Assembly (NCBI RefSeq): GCF_002116635.1
Contig: NZ_LQPW01000005.1
Coordinates: 62,001 to 126,000 of the forward strand
Length of the DNA: 64,000 nt
Source of the DNA: Mycobacterium szulgai
GTDB taxonomy: Bacteria > Actinomycetota > Actinomycetes > Mycobacteriales > Mycobacteriaceae
Direction of reading: 5' to 3'
The notes under the pieces are model-generated. The model did not search any database. It worked only from the letters and a program-made list of their open reading frames with translations, and was not told the DNA's origin. The position numbers and the translations under genes were made by a program. Of this stretch, positions 43,646 to 52,181 are shown piece after piece (positions within the stretch are counted from its first letter, which is position 1; every line of letters begins with the position of its first letter).

Positions 43646-44328
43646 ATACGCTTGCCCGCAACCGCAACCGCAACCGCAAACGCTCGATCGATACCATCGG
43701 CCCAGCCGAGCGCGACCAACGACTGGTGTGGCGCATCGCCGCGCTGCTGCTGGACTACCCCGCGGCGCAGACGCTTGCAATGGTCGGTCAACTCATTGCT
43801 GCGGCAACGGAACTGCCCGTATCGGTGGGCGCGCCATTGCTGGGCTTCCTTGATGAAATCCGCAGCGCGGATCCGCTACAGCTCGCGGCCCGCTACGTCG
43901 AGACCTTCGACATGCGCCGCCGCGCCACGCTGCACCTGACCTACTACGCATATGGCGACACCCGTAAGCGGGGCATGGCGTTGCTGCGGTTCAAGCACGC
44001 CTACCGCCAGGCCGGGATACAGCTGGGCGATGGCGAACTACCCGATTACCTGCCGCTGGTTCTCGAATTCGCCGCCACGATCGACTATTCGCAGGGACGG
44101 CGGTTGCTCGGCGAGCATGTCCCGGTTCTCGAGCTGTTGCGGCTCTCGCTGGTAGACAGTGGATCGTGTTACGCCGATGTGCTGGCCGTTGTCTTGTCCA
44201 CGCTGCCGCCGATCAGCACCGCGGACCGCCGGCGGATTGCCGAGTTGGCCGCACAAGGCCCGCCCGACGAGGACGTCGGCCTGGAACCGTTCGCGATGGA
44301 TCCGCTCACCGCCGGCGGCCGTCGATGA
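43642..44328 (+). CDS. narJ: Nitrate reductase molybdenum cofactor assembly chaperone NarJ
   Basis: A 228-residue helical chaperone starting at ATG 43642 in a 4-bp overlap with narH. The family core reads LVWRIAALLLDYPAAQTL, QLAARYVETFDMRRRATLHL, TYYAYGDTRKRGMALLRFKH and ELPDYLPLVLEFAATID. The N-terminal Arg-Asn repeat (NRNRNRKR) is encoded by a CGCAAC hexanucleotide repeat at 43657-43680. NarJ binds the NarG N-terminus and times cofactor insertion and membrane attachment. Confidence 0.96.
   Translation: MNTLARNRNRNRKRSIDTIGPAERDQRLVWRIAALLLDYPAAQTLAMVGQLIAAATELPVSVGAPLLGFLDEIRSADPLQLAARYVETFDMRRRATLHLTYYAYGDTRKRGMALLRFKHAYRQAGIQLGDGELPDYLPLVLEFAATIDYSQGRRLLGEHVPVLELLRLSLVDSGSCYADVLAVVLSTLPPISTADRRRIAELAAQGPPDEDVGLEPFAMDPLTAGGRR
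43657..43680 (+). repeat. CGCAAC hexanucleotide repeat in narJ
   Basis: Three perfect CGCAAC units followed by CGCAAA, encoding Arg-Asn repeats near the NarJ N-terminus. In-frame slippage would change only the tail length. Confidence 0.8.
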
Positions 44329-45068
44329 CCGGCCTGCTGTGGATGATCGCTCCCTACATTGCGCTCACATCGTTTGTGCTGGGGCATATCTGGCGCTACC
44401 GGACCGATCAGTTCGGCTGGACCACGCGCTCTTCGCAGGTACACGAAAGCCGCCTGCTGCGCCTGGGCAGCCCGCTGTTCCACTTCGGCTTGCTCGGCGT
44501 GTTCGGTGGCCACGTGGTGGGTCTGCTCGTCCCGCAACAGTTGACGGCTGCGGTCGGAATCACTGAGACCACTTACCATTTGGTGGCCGTGACGATGGGC
44601 TCACTTGCGGGTTTCGCCGTCGTCGCCGGCCTGGGAATCCTGCTTTACCGGCGTATTACGGTGCCGGCGGTGCGTCAGGCGACATCGCGCAGCGACAAGC
44701 TGATGTACCTGCTATTGGTGGGCGCGCTGGCGACCGGGATGCTCAATACGCTGACCAACGTGTTCGCCCGCTACAACTACCGCGATACGGTTTCGCCGTG
44801 GTTCCGCAGCTTGTTTTCGCTGCATCCGGCGGTGGATTTGATGGCTGAGGCGCCGTGGACGTTTCAGCTGCATGCGTTGATCGTGCTAGTCCTGCTTGGC
44901 ATTTGGCCTTACACCCGGCTGGTCCACATGTTCAGTGCGCCGATCGGATACCTGACGCGTCCGGATCTCGTCTACCGCAGCCGGGATCCGCAGAAGGCAT
45001 CCGGCAACCGATACGCGAGAGCGTGGGCAGCGCCCGAAGCGCCCCCGGCTCGCAGCCGCTGGGTGTAA
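44325..45068 (+). CDS. narI: Respiratory nitrate reductase gamma subunit NarI
   Basis: A 247-residue cytochrome b subunit, ATG overlapping the narJ stop. Five hydrophobic segments are visible, beginning LLWMIAPYIALTSFVLGHIW. Haem-ligand His residues are in SPLFHFGLLGVFGGHVVG and in the C-terminal FQLHALIVLVLLGIWPYTRL then VHMFSAP. It takes electrons from menaquinol at the outer face. The tail is Pro/Ala-rich (APEAPPARSRWV). Confidence 0.97.
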   Translation: MTGLLWMIAPYIALTSFVLGHIWRYRTDQFGWTTRSSQVHESRLLRLGSPLFHFGLLGVFGGHVVGLLVPQQLTAAVGITETTYHLVAVTMGSLAGFAVVAGLGILLYRRITVPAVRQATSRSDKLMYLLLVGALATGMLNTLTNVFARYNYRDTVSPWFRSLFSLHPAVDLMAEAPWTFQLHALIVLVLLGIWPYTRLVHMFSAPIGYLTRPDLVYRSRDPQKASGNRYARAWAAPEAPPARSRWV

Positions 45069-45179
45069 CAAGCCGGGCACCGACAGCTCACCGGCCGCAA
45101 ATCGCGTTTGTGATCAGGTTGTAGCACATAGGTCATCACGGGAAGCGTTGCGGCAATAACAGATTCCTACTGTGATGGC

Positions 45180-46622
45180 ATGCCAATACAGGTGCGCCAA
45201 CACACCATCGAAGACTGGGACGCCGAAGACGTCGACGCCTGGAACAACGGCGGCGCGAAGATCGCGCGCCGCAACCTGATCTGGTCGATCGTGGCCGAAC
45301 ACGTCGGGTTCTCCATCTGGTCGATCTGGTCGGTGATGGTCCTGTTCATGCCGCAAAACGTCTACCACATCGACGTCGCCGGGAAGTTCTTCCTGGTCGC
45401 GATGCCGACGCTGGTCGGGGCGTTCCTGCGGCTGCCCTACACCTTCGCGGTCACCAGGTTCGGCGGCCGCAACTGGACCATGTTCGCCGCGCTGGCACTC
45501 GCGGTCCCAACGGTATTGACGCTGTATTACATGGCGCATCCCGGTACGTCCTACACGACATACATGGTTGTCGCGGCGGTCGCCGGGTTCGGCGGCGGTA
45601 ACTTCGCCTCATCGATGACCAATATCAATGCGTTCTACCCGCAACGCCTCAAGGGCTGGGCACTGGGCCTCAATGCCGGTGGCGGCAACATCGGCGTGGC
45701 GACGATCCAGCTGGTCGGACTGCTGGTGATCGCCGTGGCGGGCAACCGCTCGCCGCATTGGGTGTGCGCGGTGTATTTGGTGCTGCTGTCGGTCGCGGCG
45801 GTCGGCGCCGCACTGTTCATGGACAACCTCTCCAGTCAGCGCACCGACGGCCGCTCCATGATGGACGTGATGCGCTACCGCGACTCGTGGCTGATCGCGC
45901 TGCTGTACATCGGCACCTTCGGATCGTTCATCGGCTATTCGTTCGCGTTCGGTCAGGTGCTGCAAATAAGTTTCCTGGCCAACCTCAGTCACGGCGGCAC
46001 GGCCACCCCGGCGATGACGGCCCAGGCGGCGCTGCATGCCGCGCAAATCGCTTTCATCGGCCCGCTGCTGGGCTCGATCGCCCGGCCGGTGGGTGGTTGG
46101 CTGTCGGACCGCATCGGCGGCAGTAGGGTCACGCTGTACACGTTCGTCGCGATGATCGCCGCCGCCGGTTGGCTCGTCGCCTTCGGCGAGATGGGCGACG
46201 CCACGCATCGCGCCCTGTCCGGTGGAATGCTGACCGCCTACGTGGCCGGCTTCGTCGCGCTGTTCATCGTGTCGGGAATCGGCAATGGATCGGTGTACAA
46301 GATGATCCCGTCGGTCCTGGACGCCAAGGCGCAGAGCCTGGATGGTTGCAGCCCCGCCGAGAAGGCCGCCTGGTCGCGGCGGATGTCGGGTGCGCTGATC
46401 GGGATCGCCGGGGCCATCGGCGCGCTCGGCGGCGTCGGCATCAACATCGTGCTGCGGGCGTCGTATCTGTCTCCCGCCAAGTCTGCGACGACGGCGTTCT
46501 GGGTGTTCCTGGGCTTCTACCTACTGTGCGCCGCGATCACCTGGTTCGTGTACGTCCGCACTCCCAACCGGGCACCGGCCGCCAAGACCGCCACGAAGAC
46601 ACCGGCGCTGACGCCGGCGTGA
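45180..46622 (+). CDS. narK: Nitrate/nitrite transporter NarK
   Basis: A 480-residue major facilitator protein starting at ATG 45180, 111 bp after narI. The nitrate signature G-x-x-G-G-x-N is in AGFGGGNFASSMTNINAFYP and again in GIAGAIGALGGVGINIVLRA. About 12 membrane segments are present; the N-terminus (EDWDAEDVDAWNNGGAKIAR) is typical of actinobacterial NarK2-type proteins. It imports nitrate and/or exports nitrite for the adjacent reductase. It is convergent with the SDR gene at 46632. Confidence 0.96.
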   Translation: MPIQVRQHTIEDWDAEDVDAWNNGGAKIARRNLIWSIVAEHVGFSIWSIWSVMVLFMPQNVYHIDVAGKFFLVAMPTLVGAFLRLPYTFAVTRFGGRNWTMFAALALAVPTVLTLYYMAHPGTSYTTYMVVAAVAGFGGGNFASSMTNINAFYPQRLKGWALGLNAGGGNIGVATIQLVGLLVIAVAGNRSPHWVCAVYLVLLSVAAVGAALFMDNLSSQRTDGRSMMDVMRYRDSWLIALLYIGTFGSFIGYSFAFGQVLQISFLANLSHGGTATPAMTAQAALHAAQIAFIGPLLGSIARPVGGWLSDRIGGSRVTLYTFVAMIAAAGWLVAFGEMGDATHRALSGGMLTAYVAGFVALFIVSGIGNGSVYKMIPSVLDAKAQSLDGCSPAEKAAWSRRMSGALIGIAGAIGALGGVGINIVLRASYLSPAKSATTAFWVFLGFYLLCAAITWFVYVRTPNRAPAAKTATKTPALTPA

Positions 46623-46631
46623 TACCCGGCG

Positions 46632-47438
46632 CTACTTGGGCCCGAGCTGGTATTCCCCAGTCTGCGGATTGTGATGCCAGCCGCCTGCGGCGTGCGTTCC
46701 ACCGTCGACATGGATCGTCTGTCCAGTGATGTAGCTCGACATATCGGAAGCGAGAAATACTGCGGTGTCCGCGATTTCGTCGACATGGCCGGCCCGCCCC
46801 ATCGGGACGACATTACCCACACCGGCCAGTGCCGCATCGCCGCCGAGCTGCCGCAACCCCTCGGTCAACGTGATATCGGGTGCTATCGCGTTGACACGTA
46901 CGCCGTGGCTGGCCAGTTCGAGCGCCGCGGTCTTGGTGAAGTTGATGACGCCGGCTTTGGCCGCCGCGTACGCGGCGTAACCCGGTGCGGCGCGGGCACC
47001 TTCGATCGACGTCAAGTTGACGATGCTGCCGGTCGCCTGGGCGGCTACCAGTTGCCGCGCGATGCGTTGAGTACACAACAGCACATGCCGTAAGTTGGCG
47101 CGGTACAGCGCATCCCAACCGTTCTCGCTGGTTTCCAGCAGCGGCGAGGAGAACACGCCGCCGGCGTTGTTCACCAGAATCGTCACCGGACCGAGTTCGG
47201 CTAGCGTGCGCTGCAGGGCGCCGTCGACCTGGCCGCCGTCTCGGACATCGGCGGTGATACCCAGTACGCCAAGGGATTCCGCTGCTTGCGAACAGCTTTC
47301 GGGGTCGCGCTCCCAAATGGCCACCGAGGCGCCGAAGGCCGTGAGGCCCGCAGCGATGCCACGCCCGATGCCCGAGCCGCCACCGGTCACCACGGCGACT
47401 CGGCCGGTGAGCAGAATCCGCGCGGGGTCGACGGGCAT
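46632..47438 (-). CDS. Short-chain dehydrogenase/reductase
   Basis: A 268-residue SDR, last gene of the 55.5-46.6 kb operon, starting at ATG 47438, 2 bp after the CoA-transferase stop. Motifs: VVTGGGSGIGRGIAAGLTAF, VNNAGGVFSSPL, Ser in NLTSIEGAR, AYAAAKAGV, and the terminal YITGQTIHVDGGTHAAGGWH. The C-terminus extends to GEYQLGPK, as in SDRs of CoA-dependent degradation routes. It may oxidise a 3-hydroxyacyl intermediate released after CoA transfer. Confidence 0.93.
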   Translation of the reverse strand: MPVDPARILLTGRVAVVTGGGSGIGRGIAAGLTAFGASVAIWERDPESCSQAAESLGVLGITADVRDGGQVDGALQRTLAELGPVTILVNNAGGVFSSPLLETSENGWDALYRANLRHVLLCTQRIARQLVAAQATGSIVNLTSIEGARAAPGYAAYAAAKAGVINFTKTAALELASHGVRVNAIAPDITLTEGLRQLGGDAALAGVGNVVPMGRAGHVDEIADTAVFLASDMSSYITGQTIHVDGGTHAAGGWHHNPQTGEYQLGPK

Positions 47439-47440
47439 GA

Positions 47441-49855
47441 TCAGTTGACCGGGTACCCGGCCGGTGCACGGCCGATGACGCCATCGGCTTCTAGTTCGGC
47501 GATCTGAACGTCGGTCAGGCCCAGCTCGGCCAGCAGCTCGTGATTGTGCTGTCCCAGCAGTGGTGCGGGCTGGGTGTGGAATTCGCACGGCCCGCCGGAG
47601 AAGCGCATCGGCACGGTGCTGAGCCTAGCCCGGCCGTTGACCGGGTGATCGACCGTTTCGAAAAAGCCGCGCGATTGCAGCTGGGCCAACTCCGTCTGCC
47701 GGTGCGGCTGCATCACCTTAGCCACCGGAACCCCTGCATCCCAGAGCACAGTCACGGCGTCGTCAGCGCTGCGGTCCTGGCACCAGGCGGCCAGCCCTTC
47801 GTCGATGGCGTCTTCGTGCTCGCGCCGTCCGACTACCGTGGCCAGCGCGGGATCGGTTGCCCACGAAGGTGATCCAAGTGCCTTACCCAGGCTTTCCCAC
47901 TGCGTATCGGTGGCCACGGCGATGGCGATCCAGCTGTCCAGGCGGCCGAATTCGTCGATGTCAGCGGTGCGGTAGAGGTTCTGCGGCGCCGCCGTCGGTC
48001 CCCGGTTGCCCGCCCGCTGCAACACTGCTCCGTATGCCGAGTATTCGATGATCTGTTCGGCGGAGATATTGAGTGCGGCATCGACCATCGCTGCTTCCAC
48101 CAACACACCTTGTCCGGTGCGGCGCCGGTGCTCCAGCGCCACCAGCACCGCGTTGAGTGCATGCACGCCCGCGTTGGGGTCACCTATCGAGTACGGCTCG
48201 TAGGGCGGGCGGTCGGGGTAGCCGGTCAGCCAGCTGATGCCTGCGGCCGACTCGATGGCATAGGCGAAGGCCGGATTGTCTCGCCACGGGCCGTCCAGGC
48301 CGAAGCCGGGCATGCGCAGCATGATCGCGTCTGGCCGAATGGCTTGCACGGCGGGGAAATCCAGCCCGATCTGGTCGAGCACGCGGGGCGTGAAGTTCTC
48401 CGCGACTACGTCGCAGGTTTCGATCAGCCGCTGCAGCAACTCCCGTCCGCGCGAGTCTTGCAGATCCAGCGTCAGACCCTTTTTGTTCGTATTCAATGCC
48501 GCGAATATCGGCGACTTCTCCCACCACCTGTCTTCAGTGGTGGGCACTCCGGCGATAAGCCGCGTGCCGTCGGGCCGGCGGGTGGATTCCAGGTGGATGA
48601 CCTCGGCGCCGAGCATCGCCAGAAAGTGAGTGCAACAGGGGCCGGCCCAGAACGTGGTCAGGTCGAGAACCCGAATACCATTCAACGGCAACATATTCGG
48701 CGGACCCGCTACTGCGGGTGCAGCGCGGGTGCTGACCGTGGCCTGATGCAGAGCGGTGTGCTCGCCCAGCCGCGGCGCCGGGCCTGGCTGCCGAAGCTGC
48801 GCCGGCCACATCCGGTATGGAAGGGCCGGCTGGATGAATCCGTCCTGCGGATTGCACACGAACGAGCCGCGCTCTTTGAAGTGGTCGAGCGTAGCGATGT
48901 TGGCGCCGTTGGCCACCGGAGCGTTGGGTATGCGGAATGCCGTCGCCAGTTCGCGGATTTCGTCGACCTGATGGCTGCGGACCCAGGCGTAGATCTCGTC
49001 GGCATAGACGTTGGCGAGTTCGGTGATAGACAGTGGCGATTTCTGGTCGATCCACTCCGGATGACCGACCATCGCGCACAGATCAAACCATTGCTGCGCG
49101 GTCCCGCAGCCAAGGTCCACCAGACCGTCCTGCGCGCAGGCCACCCCCGGCACCGTCAGCCGCCGGGCATCTCGCCAAGGCCGGCCGAGCATTTCGAAAT
49201 AGGTCACCGGGTAGTAGGTCAGGCACAGAATCTGTGTCTCCAGCATCGACACGTCGATCAGGTCACCCGCATTGCGGTACCGGGAGGCGAGGGTGGCCGC
49301 GCTGGCGTAGGCGCCGGTCAGATATTCACCGACCTGTCCGCCGACGAACACCGGCGCACGGTCCGGCGCCCCACGTCCCAGTCCGACGATCCCGCCCGAC
49401 CATGCTTGCAGCGTGAACTCGGTCGCGGCTCGGTCGCGCCAGGGTCCCGCCAAGCCGAAGGGTGTGATCGCGGTGACGGTGAGATGTGGGTAGCGATTGT
49501 GGATTTCGGCCGGCGCCAGTCGTTCGGCAGCTGCCGACCCAGCCGACCACACCACGGCGTCGGCCCTGCTGAGCAACCCTTCGAGCAACGCGACGTCGTC
49601 GGCGATTTCGGGATCGACGACCACGCTATGTTTCGATCCCGCCAGGAAATTGAACAGCGCACCGTCCACCCCGGGCCGGATGGCGGCACCCGAGGCTGAC
49701 CAGAATCGCAGCGGATCACCCTCTGGGGGCTCTACTTTGACGACGTCGGCGCCGCCGTCGGCCAACAGCTTGGTGCAGTAGGCGCCCGCGATTCCGGTCG
49801 AAAGGTCGACGACGGTATAACCGGTCAGCGGCGGTTCGACCTGAGATCGCGGCAC
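47441..49855 (-). CDS. Double-domain class III (CaiB/BaiF) CoA-transferase
   Basis: An 804-residue protein made of two CaiB/BaiF-like domains in tandem, starting at GTG 49855 directly after the previous stop. Domain 1 (about 1-360) starts GYTVVDLSTGIAGAYCTKLL; domain 2 (about 390-800) starts LNGIRVLDLTTFWAGPCCTH. Class III enzymes move CoA between acids through an Asp that forms an anhydride. Domain 2 keeps that motif (YSIGDPNAGVHALNAVLVAL), while the matching part of domain 1 reads FVGGQVGEYLTGAYASAA with Glu in the Asp place. Single-domain members normally work as interlocked dimers; the fusion probably forms a pseudo-dimer with one active site. Confidence 0.93.
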   Translation of the reverse strand: MPRSQVEPPLTGYTVVDLSTGIAGAYCTKLLADGGADVVKVEPPEGDPLRFWSASGAAIRPGVDGALFNFLAGSKHSVVVDPEIADDVALLEGLLSRADAVVWSAGSAAAERLAPAEIHNRYPHLTVTAITPFGLAGPWRDRAATEFTLQAWSGGIVGLGRGAPDRAPVFVGGQVGEYLTGAYASAATLASRYRNAGDLIDVSMLETQILCLTYYPVTYFEMLGRPWRDARRLTVPGVACAQDGLVDLGCGTAQQWFDLCAMVGHPEWIDQKSPLSITELANVYADEIYAWVRSHQVDEIRELATAFRIPNAPVANGANIATLDHFKERGSFVCNPQDGFIQPALPYRMWPAQLRQPGPAPRLGEHTALHQATVSTRAAPAVAGPPNMLPLNGIRVLDLTTFWAGPCCTHFLAMLGAEVIHLESTRRPDGTRLIAGVPTTEDRWWEKSPIFAALNTNKKGLTLDLQDSRGRELLQRLIETCDVVAENFTPRVLDQIGLDFPAVQAIRPDAIMLRMPGFGLDGPWRDNPAFAYAIESAAGISWLTGYPDRPPYEPYSIGDPNAGVHALNAVLVALEHRRRTGQGVLVEAAMVDAALNISAEQIIEYSAYGAVLQRAGNRGPTAAPQNLYRTADIDEFGRLDSWIAIAVATDTQWESLGKALGSPSWATDPALATVVGRREHEDAIDEGLAAWCQDRSADDAVTVLWDAGVPVAKVMQPHRQTELAQLQSRGFFETVDHPVNGRARLSTVPMRFSGGPCEFHTQPAPLLGQHNHELLAELGLTDVQIAELEADGVIGRAPAGYPVN

Positions 49856-50983
49856 TCACGCCCGCCAGAACGGGCTGCTGGTCAGTACTTCGGGACCGTC
49901 GGCGTTGATCAACACGGCTTCGCGTCCGAACACCGCGCCGATTCCCGGTTCCCACACGTAGCCCGTGACCGCGAGAACCATTCCAGGCTCCAGCAGTTCA
50001 CCGGCCGCCGTCTGGGGCAGCTCCGGTGAGATGACGGGCGGGTCGAAGCCCATGCCCAGCCCGCGGGCCACCGGCATCGGCGGCGCCGGCTCGCCGGCCG
50101 CTTCATAGGCGGCCAGCAAGTCGCTGGCCACCCCACCCGGCCGGCAGGCCGCTATCAGACCGGCCCAGAGGCTATCCCAGCGTCGATATAGGCCCGCGGC
50201 GCCCGCGGCCTCCCCGACGGGCAGGGTGCGGCCGACTTCACCGATGTAGCCCCCGGCCAGGACGCCGGCCGAGAAGGCGACCAGATCGCCGGGCTGGACC
50301 CGGCCGTCGCCGCCGGCGCGCCGCCACGGATGCTCGCCCGAAGTCACCCAGGCGACGTCCTGATTCGACGGGGTGCTCACCCCGCCGGCCGCCAATGCCT
50401 CTAACAGCACTCCGGCCAAAGTTTGTTCGCTTACCCCCGGCCGCAATTCGGATACCGCTGCGGCTAAGCCGTTTTCGGCCACCGCGATCGCCGCACGCAG
50501 CGCGCCGATTTCCTCGTCGGTCTTGATCCGCCGCGCCGCCCGCATGGCCAGCTCCCCGTCGACCAGTGCGGCGCTGGGAAACGCCGTCGGCAGCAGCTGC
50601 GCGAAAACCGGTGAGAGCGCATCGGTTCCGACTCGCCGCGCGGTGGCCGCACCCTGAATCTGCTTGAGGGCCGAGATCGTATTGGCCGGGTTCCACGTTA
50701 TGCCGTAGAGATTTTCGTGCGGAATGTCGTCGGGCACTCCTTCGTCCCAGGTGCTGAGCAGATGAAGCGCACCGGTATCCCGCACCAGGACACAGCTCGG
50801 GCCGAACGGCCGCGTCCCGGCGACCCACAGTTGCGGCGCGCCGGTGACGTACCGGACGTTTGCCTGGCGGCCGAGCACCAGGACGTCGAGATCGTGGGCC
50901 GCCATCGCGTCGAGCGCCCGTTGCCGTCGCCCACAGCGCAGTGCGCGATCGTCAGGACAAACGTCAACCGACATATGGGTCAT
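49856..50983 (-). CDS. M24-fold (creatinase/aminopeptidase P-like) protein lacking metal ligands
   Basis: A 375-residue protein with the creatinase/prolidase fold, starting at ATG 50983 (ATG 50974 also possible); no clear Shine-Dalgarno is seen and it overlaps the upstream gene by 20 bp. Aligned with its neighbour at 50964, all five metal-ligand positions differ: the two Asp are Ser238 and Glu249 (VAFSAGVLAGGYIGEVGRT), the His is Leu309 (ARGLGMGF), and the two Glu are Thr340 and Arg354. It can hardly bind the usual two metals. It is probably a regulatory or structural partner of the intact protein, or a non-metal enzyme on this fold. Confidence 0.85.
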   Translation of the reverse strand: MTHMSVDVCPDDRALRCGRRQRALDAMAAHDLDVLVLGRQANVRYVTGAPQLWVAGTRPFGPSCVLVRDTGALHLLSTWDEGVPDDIPHENLYGITWNPANTISALKQIQGAATARRVGTDALSPVFAQLLPTAFPSAALVDGELAMRAARRIKTDEEIGALRAAIAVAENGLAAAVSELRPGVSEQTLAGVLLEALAAGGVSTPSNQDVAWVTSGEHPWRRAGGDGRVQPGDLVAFSAGVLAGGYIGEVGRTLPVGEAAGAAGLYRRWDSLWAGLIAACRPGGVASDLLAAYEAAGEPAPPMPVARGLGMGFDPPVISPELPQTAAGELLEPGMVLAVTGYVWEPGIGAVFGREAVLINADGPEVLTSSPFWRA

Positions 50984-52181
50984 AGGGGTAGTTGGTCAAC
51001 CGCGTCGAACCTTCCTCGGTGATCACCAGTACTTCTTCGCTGCGGTAGCCGCCGGTTCCGTCCTCCCACACCACCGGCTCCAGCACCAGCACCATGCCCG
51101 GCTGCAAGACGAAGTTCTCGTCGAACTCATCGCCGAGATCCGTCCCGATCATGGGCATTTCGGCGGCATTGACGCCAATGCCATGGCCCAGGTAGAAGTG
51201 TGGCAGCCAGGGCTTGGTGCCGCCATTGGCCGCGGTCGCGGCACGACCCAGATCCGCGGCGGTGGCCCCGGCCCGGGCCACGGCCAGTACCGCGATCATG
51301 ATCTCGTGCCATTTGTCGAACTGCGCCTGCTGGCGCGGTGTGGGATCCCGCCCGACGATCCAGGTCCGGCCGAAGTCCGAACAGTAGCCCCGGTAGGTGA
51401 TGCTGACGTCGGTCCACAGCACGTCGCCTTCGGCCAGTTCTCGTTCGGTGGTGAGCAACGGCAGCGCCAGGTCGCCGTGTGTGGTCCATACGCCTTCGGC
51501 CTTGCTGGGCGGCATCACCTGCCAGATCGGCTCGAGCATGCTGGCCGTGGCACCCAACTCGAACGCCCGGCGCAGAAACCTTGCGGACAGATCGATCTGG
51601 CGGATTCCCGGACCCAGTGCCCGGTGGACTTCCACCATGGCCTCGTCGGTGATCCGTACCGCCGTGCGGATGCAGGCCAGCTCGTCGATCGTCTTGATCA
51701 CCTTGGCGGCACCGACAACGGCAGTGGCGTCCAGCGGATAATTGTTGCCGAACAACGCTTTTCGAGCCCTCGACATGGCACCGGTTAGCTCGTCGACCGC
51801 GATCGCCCCACCGGCCGGGATCAGCTCGGCCAATCGGCGCCCGAAATCATCTACACCTTCGTCGAATTCGAGATAGACGGGTCCGTGCAGGTGATCCGCG
51901 GGCAAGTCCGACTCGTGCGCCACACCTTCCCGAAACGGCAGAAACAGGTGGGGCCACTCGTCATCGGCCAGCACCACGGCTACCGGCCGCTCGACATGGG
52001 ACAGCCCGGCATCACCCAGTGGCCAACTGGTTCCAGTGGCATACACCACGGCGTTGTTGCCCAGCAGCACCATTGCGTCGACGCCGCGTTCTGCCATCGC
52101 GGCCCGCAACCGGGCACCGGTCTCCCGGCGCATCCGACTCAGATCCGGAGTTTCCGGAATCGCCTGCGCAAACGTCGTCAC
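50964..52181 (-). CDS. M24 family metalloprotein (Xaa-Pro peptidase/creatinase fold)
   Basis: A 405-residue protein starting at GTG 52181, overlapping the amidohydrolase stop by 4 bp. The C-terminal pita-bread domain has a full ligand set: two Asp in WTDVSITYRGYCSDFGRTW, His in FYLGHGIGVNAAEMP, Glu in LVLEPVVWEDG and Glu in GGYRSEEVLVIT. The N-terminal domain has RLRAAMAERGVDAMVLLGNN. Besides peptidases, this fold includes creatinase, ectoine hydrolase and the DMSP lyase DddP. In an operon with a P450, an amidohydrolase and a CoA-transferase, a small-molecule substrate is more likely than a peptide. Confidence 0.92.
   Translation of the reverse strand: MTTFAQAIPETPDLSRMRRETGARLRAAMAERGVDAMVLLGNNAVVYATGTSWPLGDAGLSHVERPVAVVLADDEWPHLFLPFREGVAHESDLPADHLHGPVYLEFDEGVDDFGRRLAELIPAGGAIAVDELTGAMSRARKALFGNNYPLDATAVVGAAKVIKTIDELACIRTAVRITDEAMVEVHRALGPGIRQIDLSARFLRRAFELGATASMLEPIWQVMPPSKAEGVWTTHGDLALPLLTTERELAEGDVLWTDVSITYRGYCSDFGRTWIVGRDPTPRQQAQFDKWHEIMIAVLAVARAGATAADLGRAATAANGGTKPWLPHFYLGHGIGVNAAEMPMIGTDLGDEFDENFVLQPGMVLVLEPVVWEDGTGGYRSEEVLVITEEGSTRLTNYPYDPYVG

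Noticed and set aside
48110..49699. A 529-codon plus-strand frame antisense to the CoA-transferase
   Set aside because: Rich in Arg, His and Gly with no domain; it mirrors the strong CaiB coding signal on the other strand.
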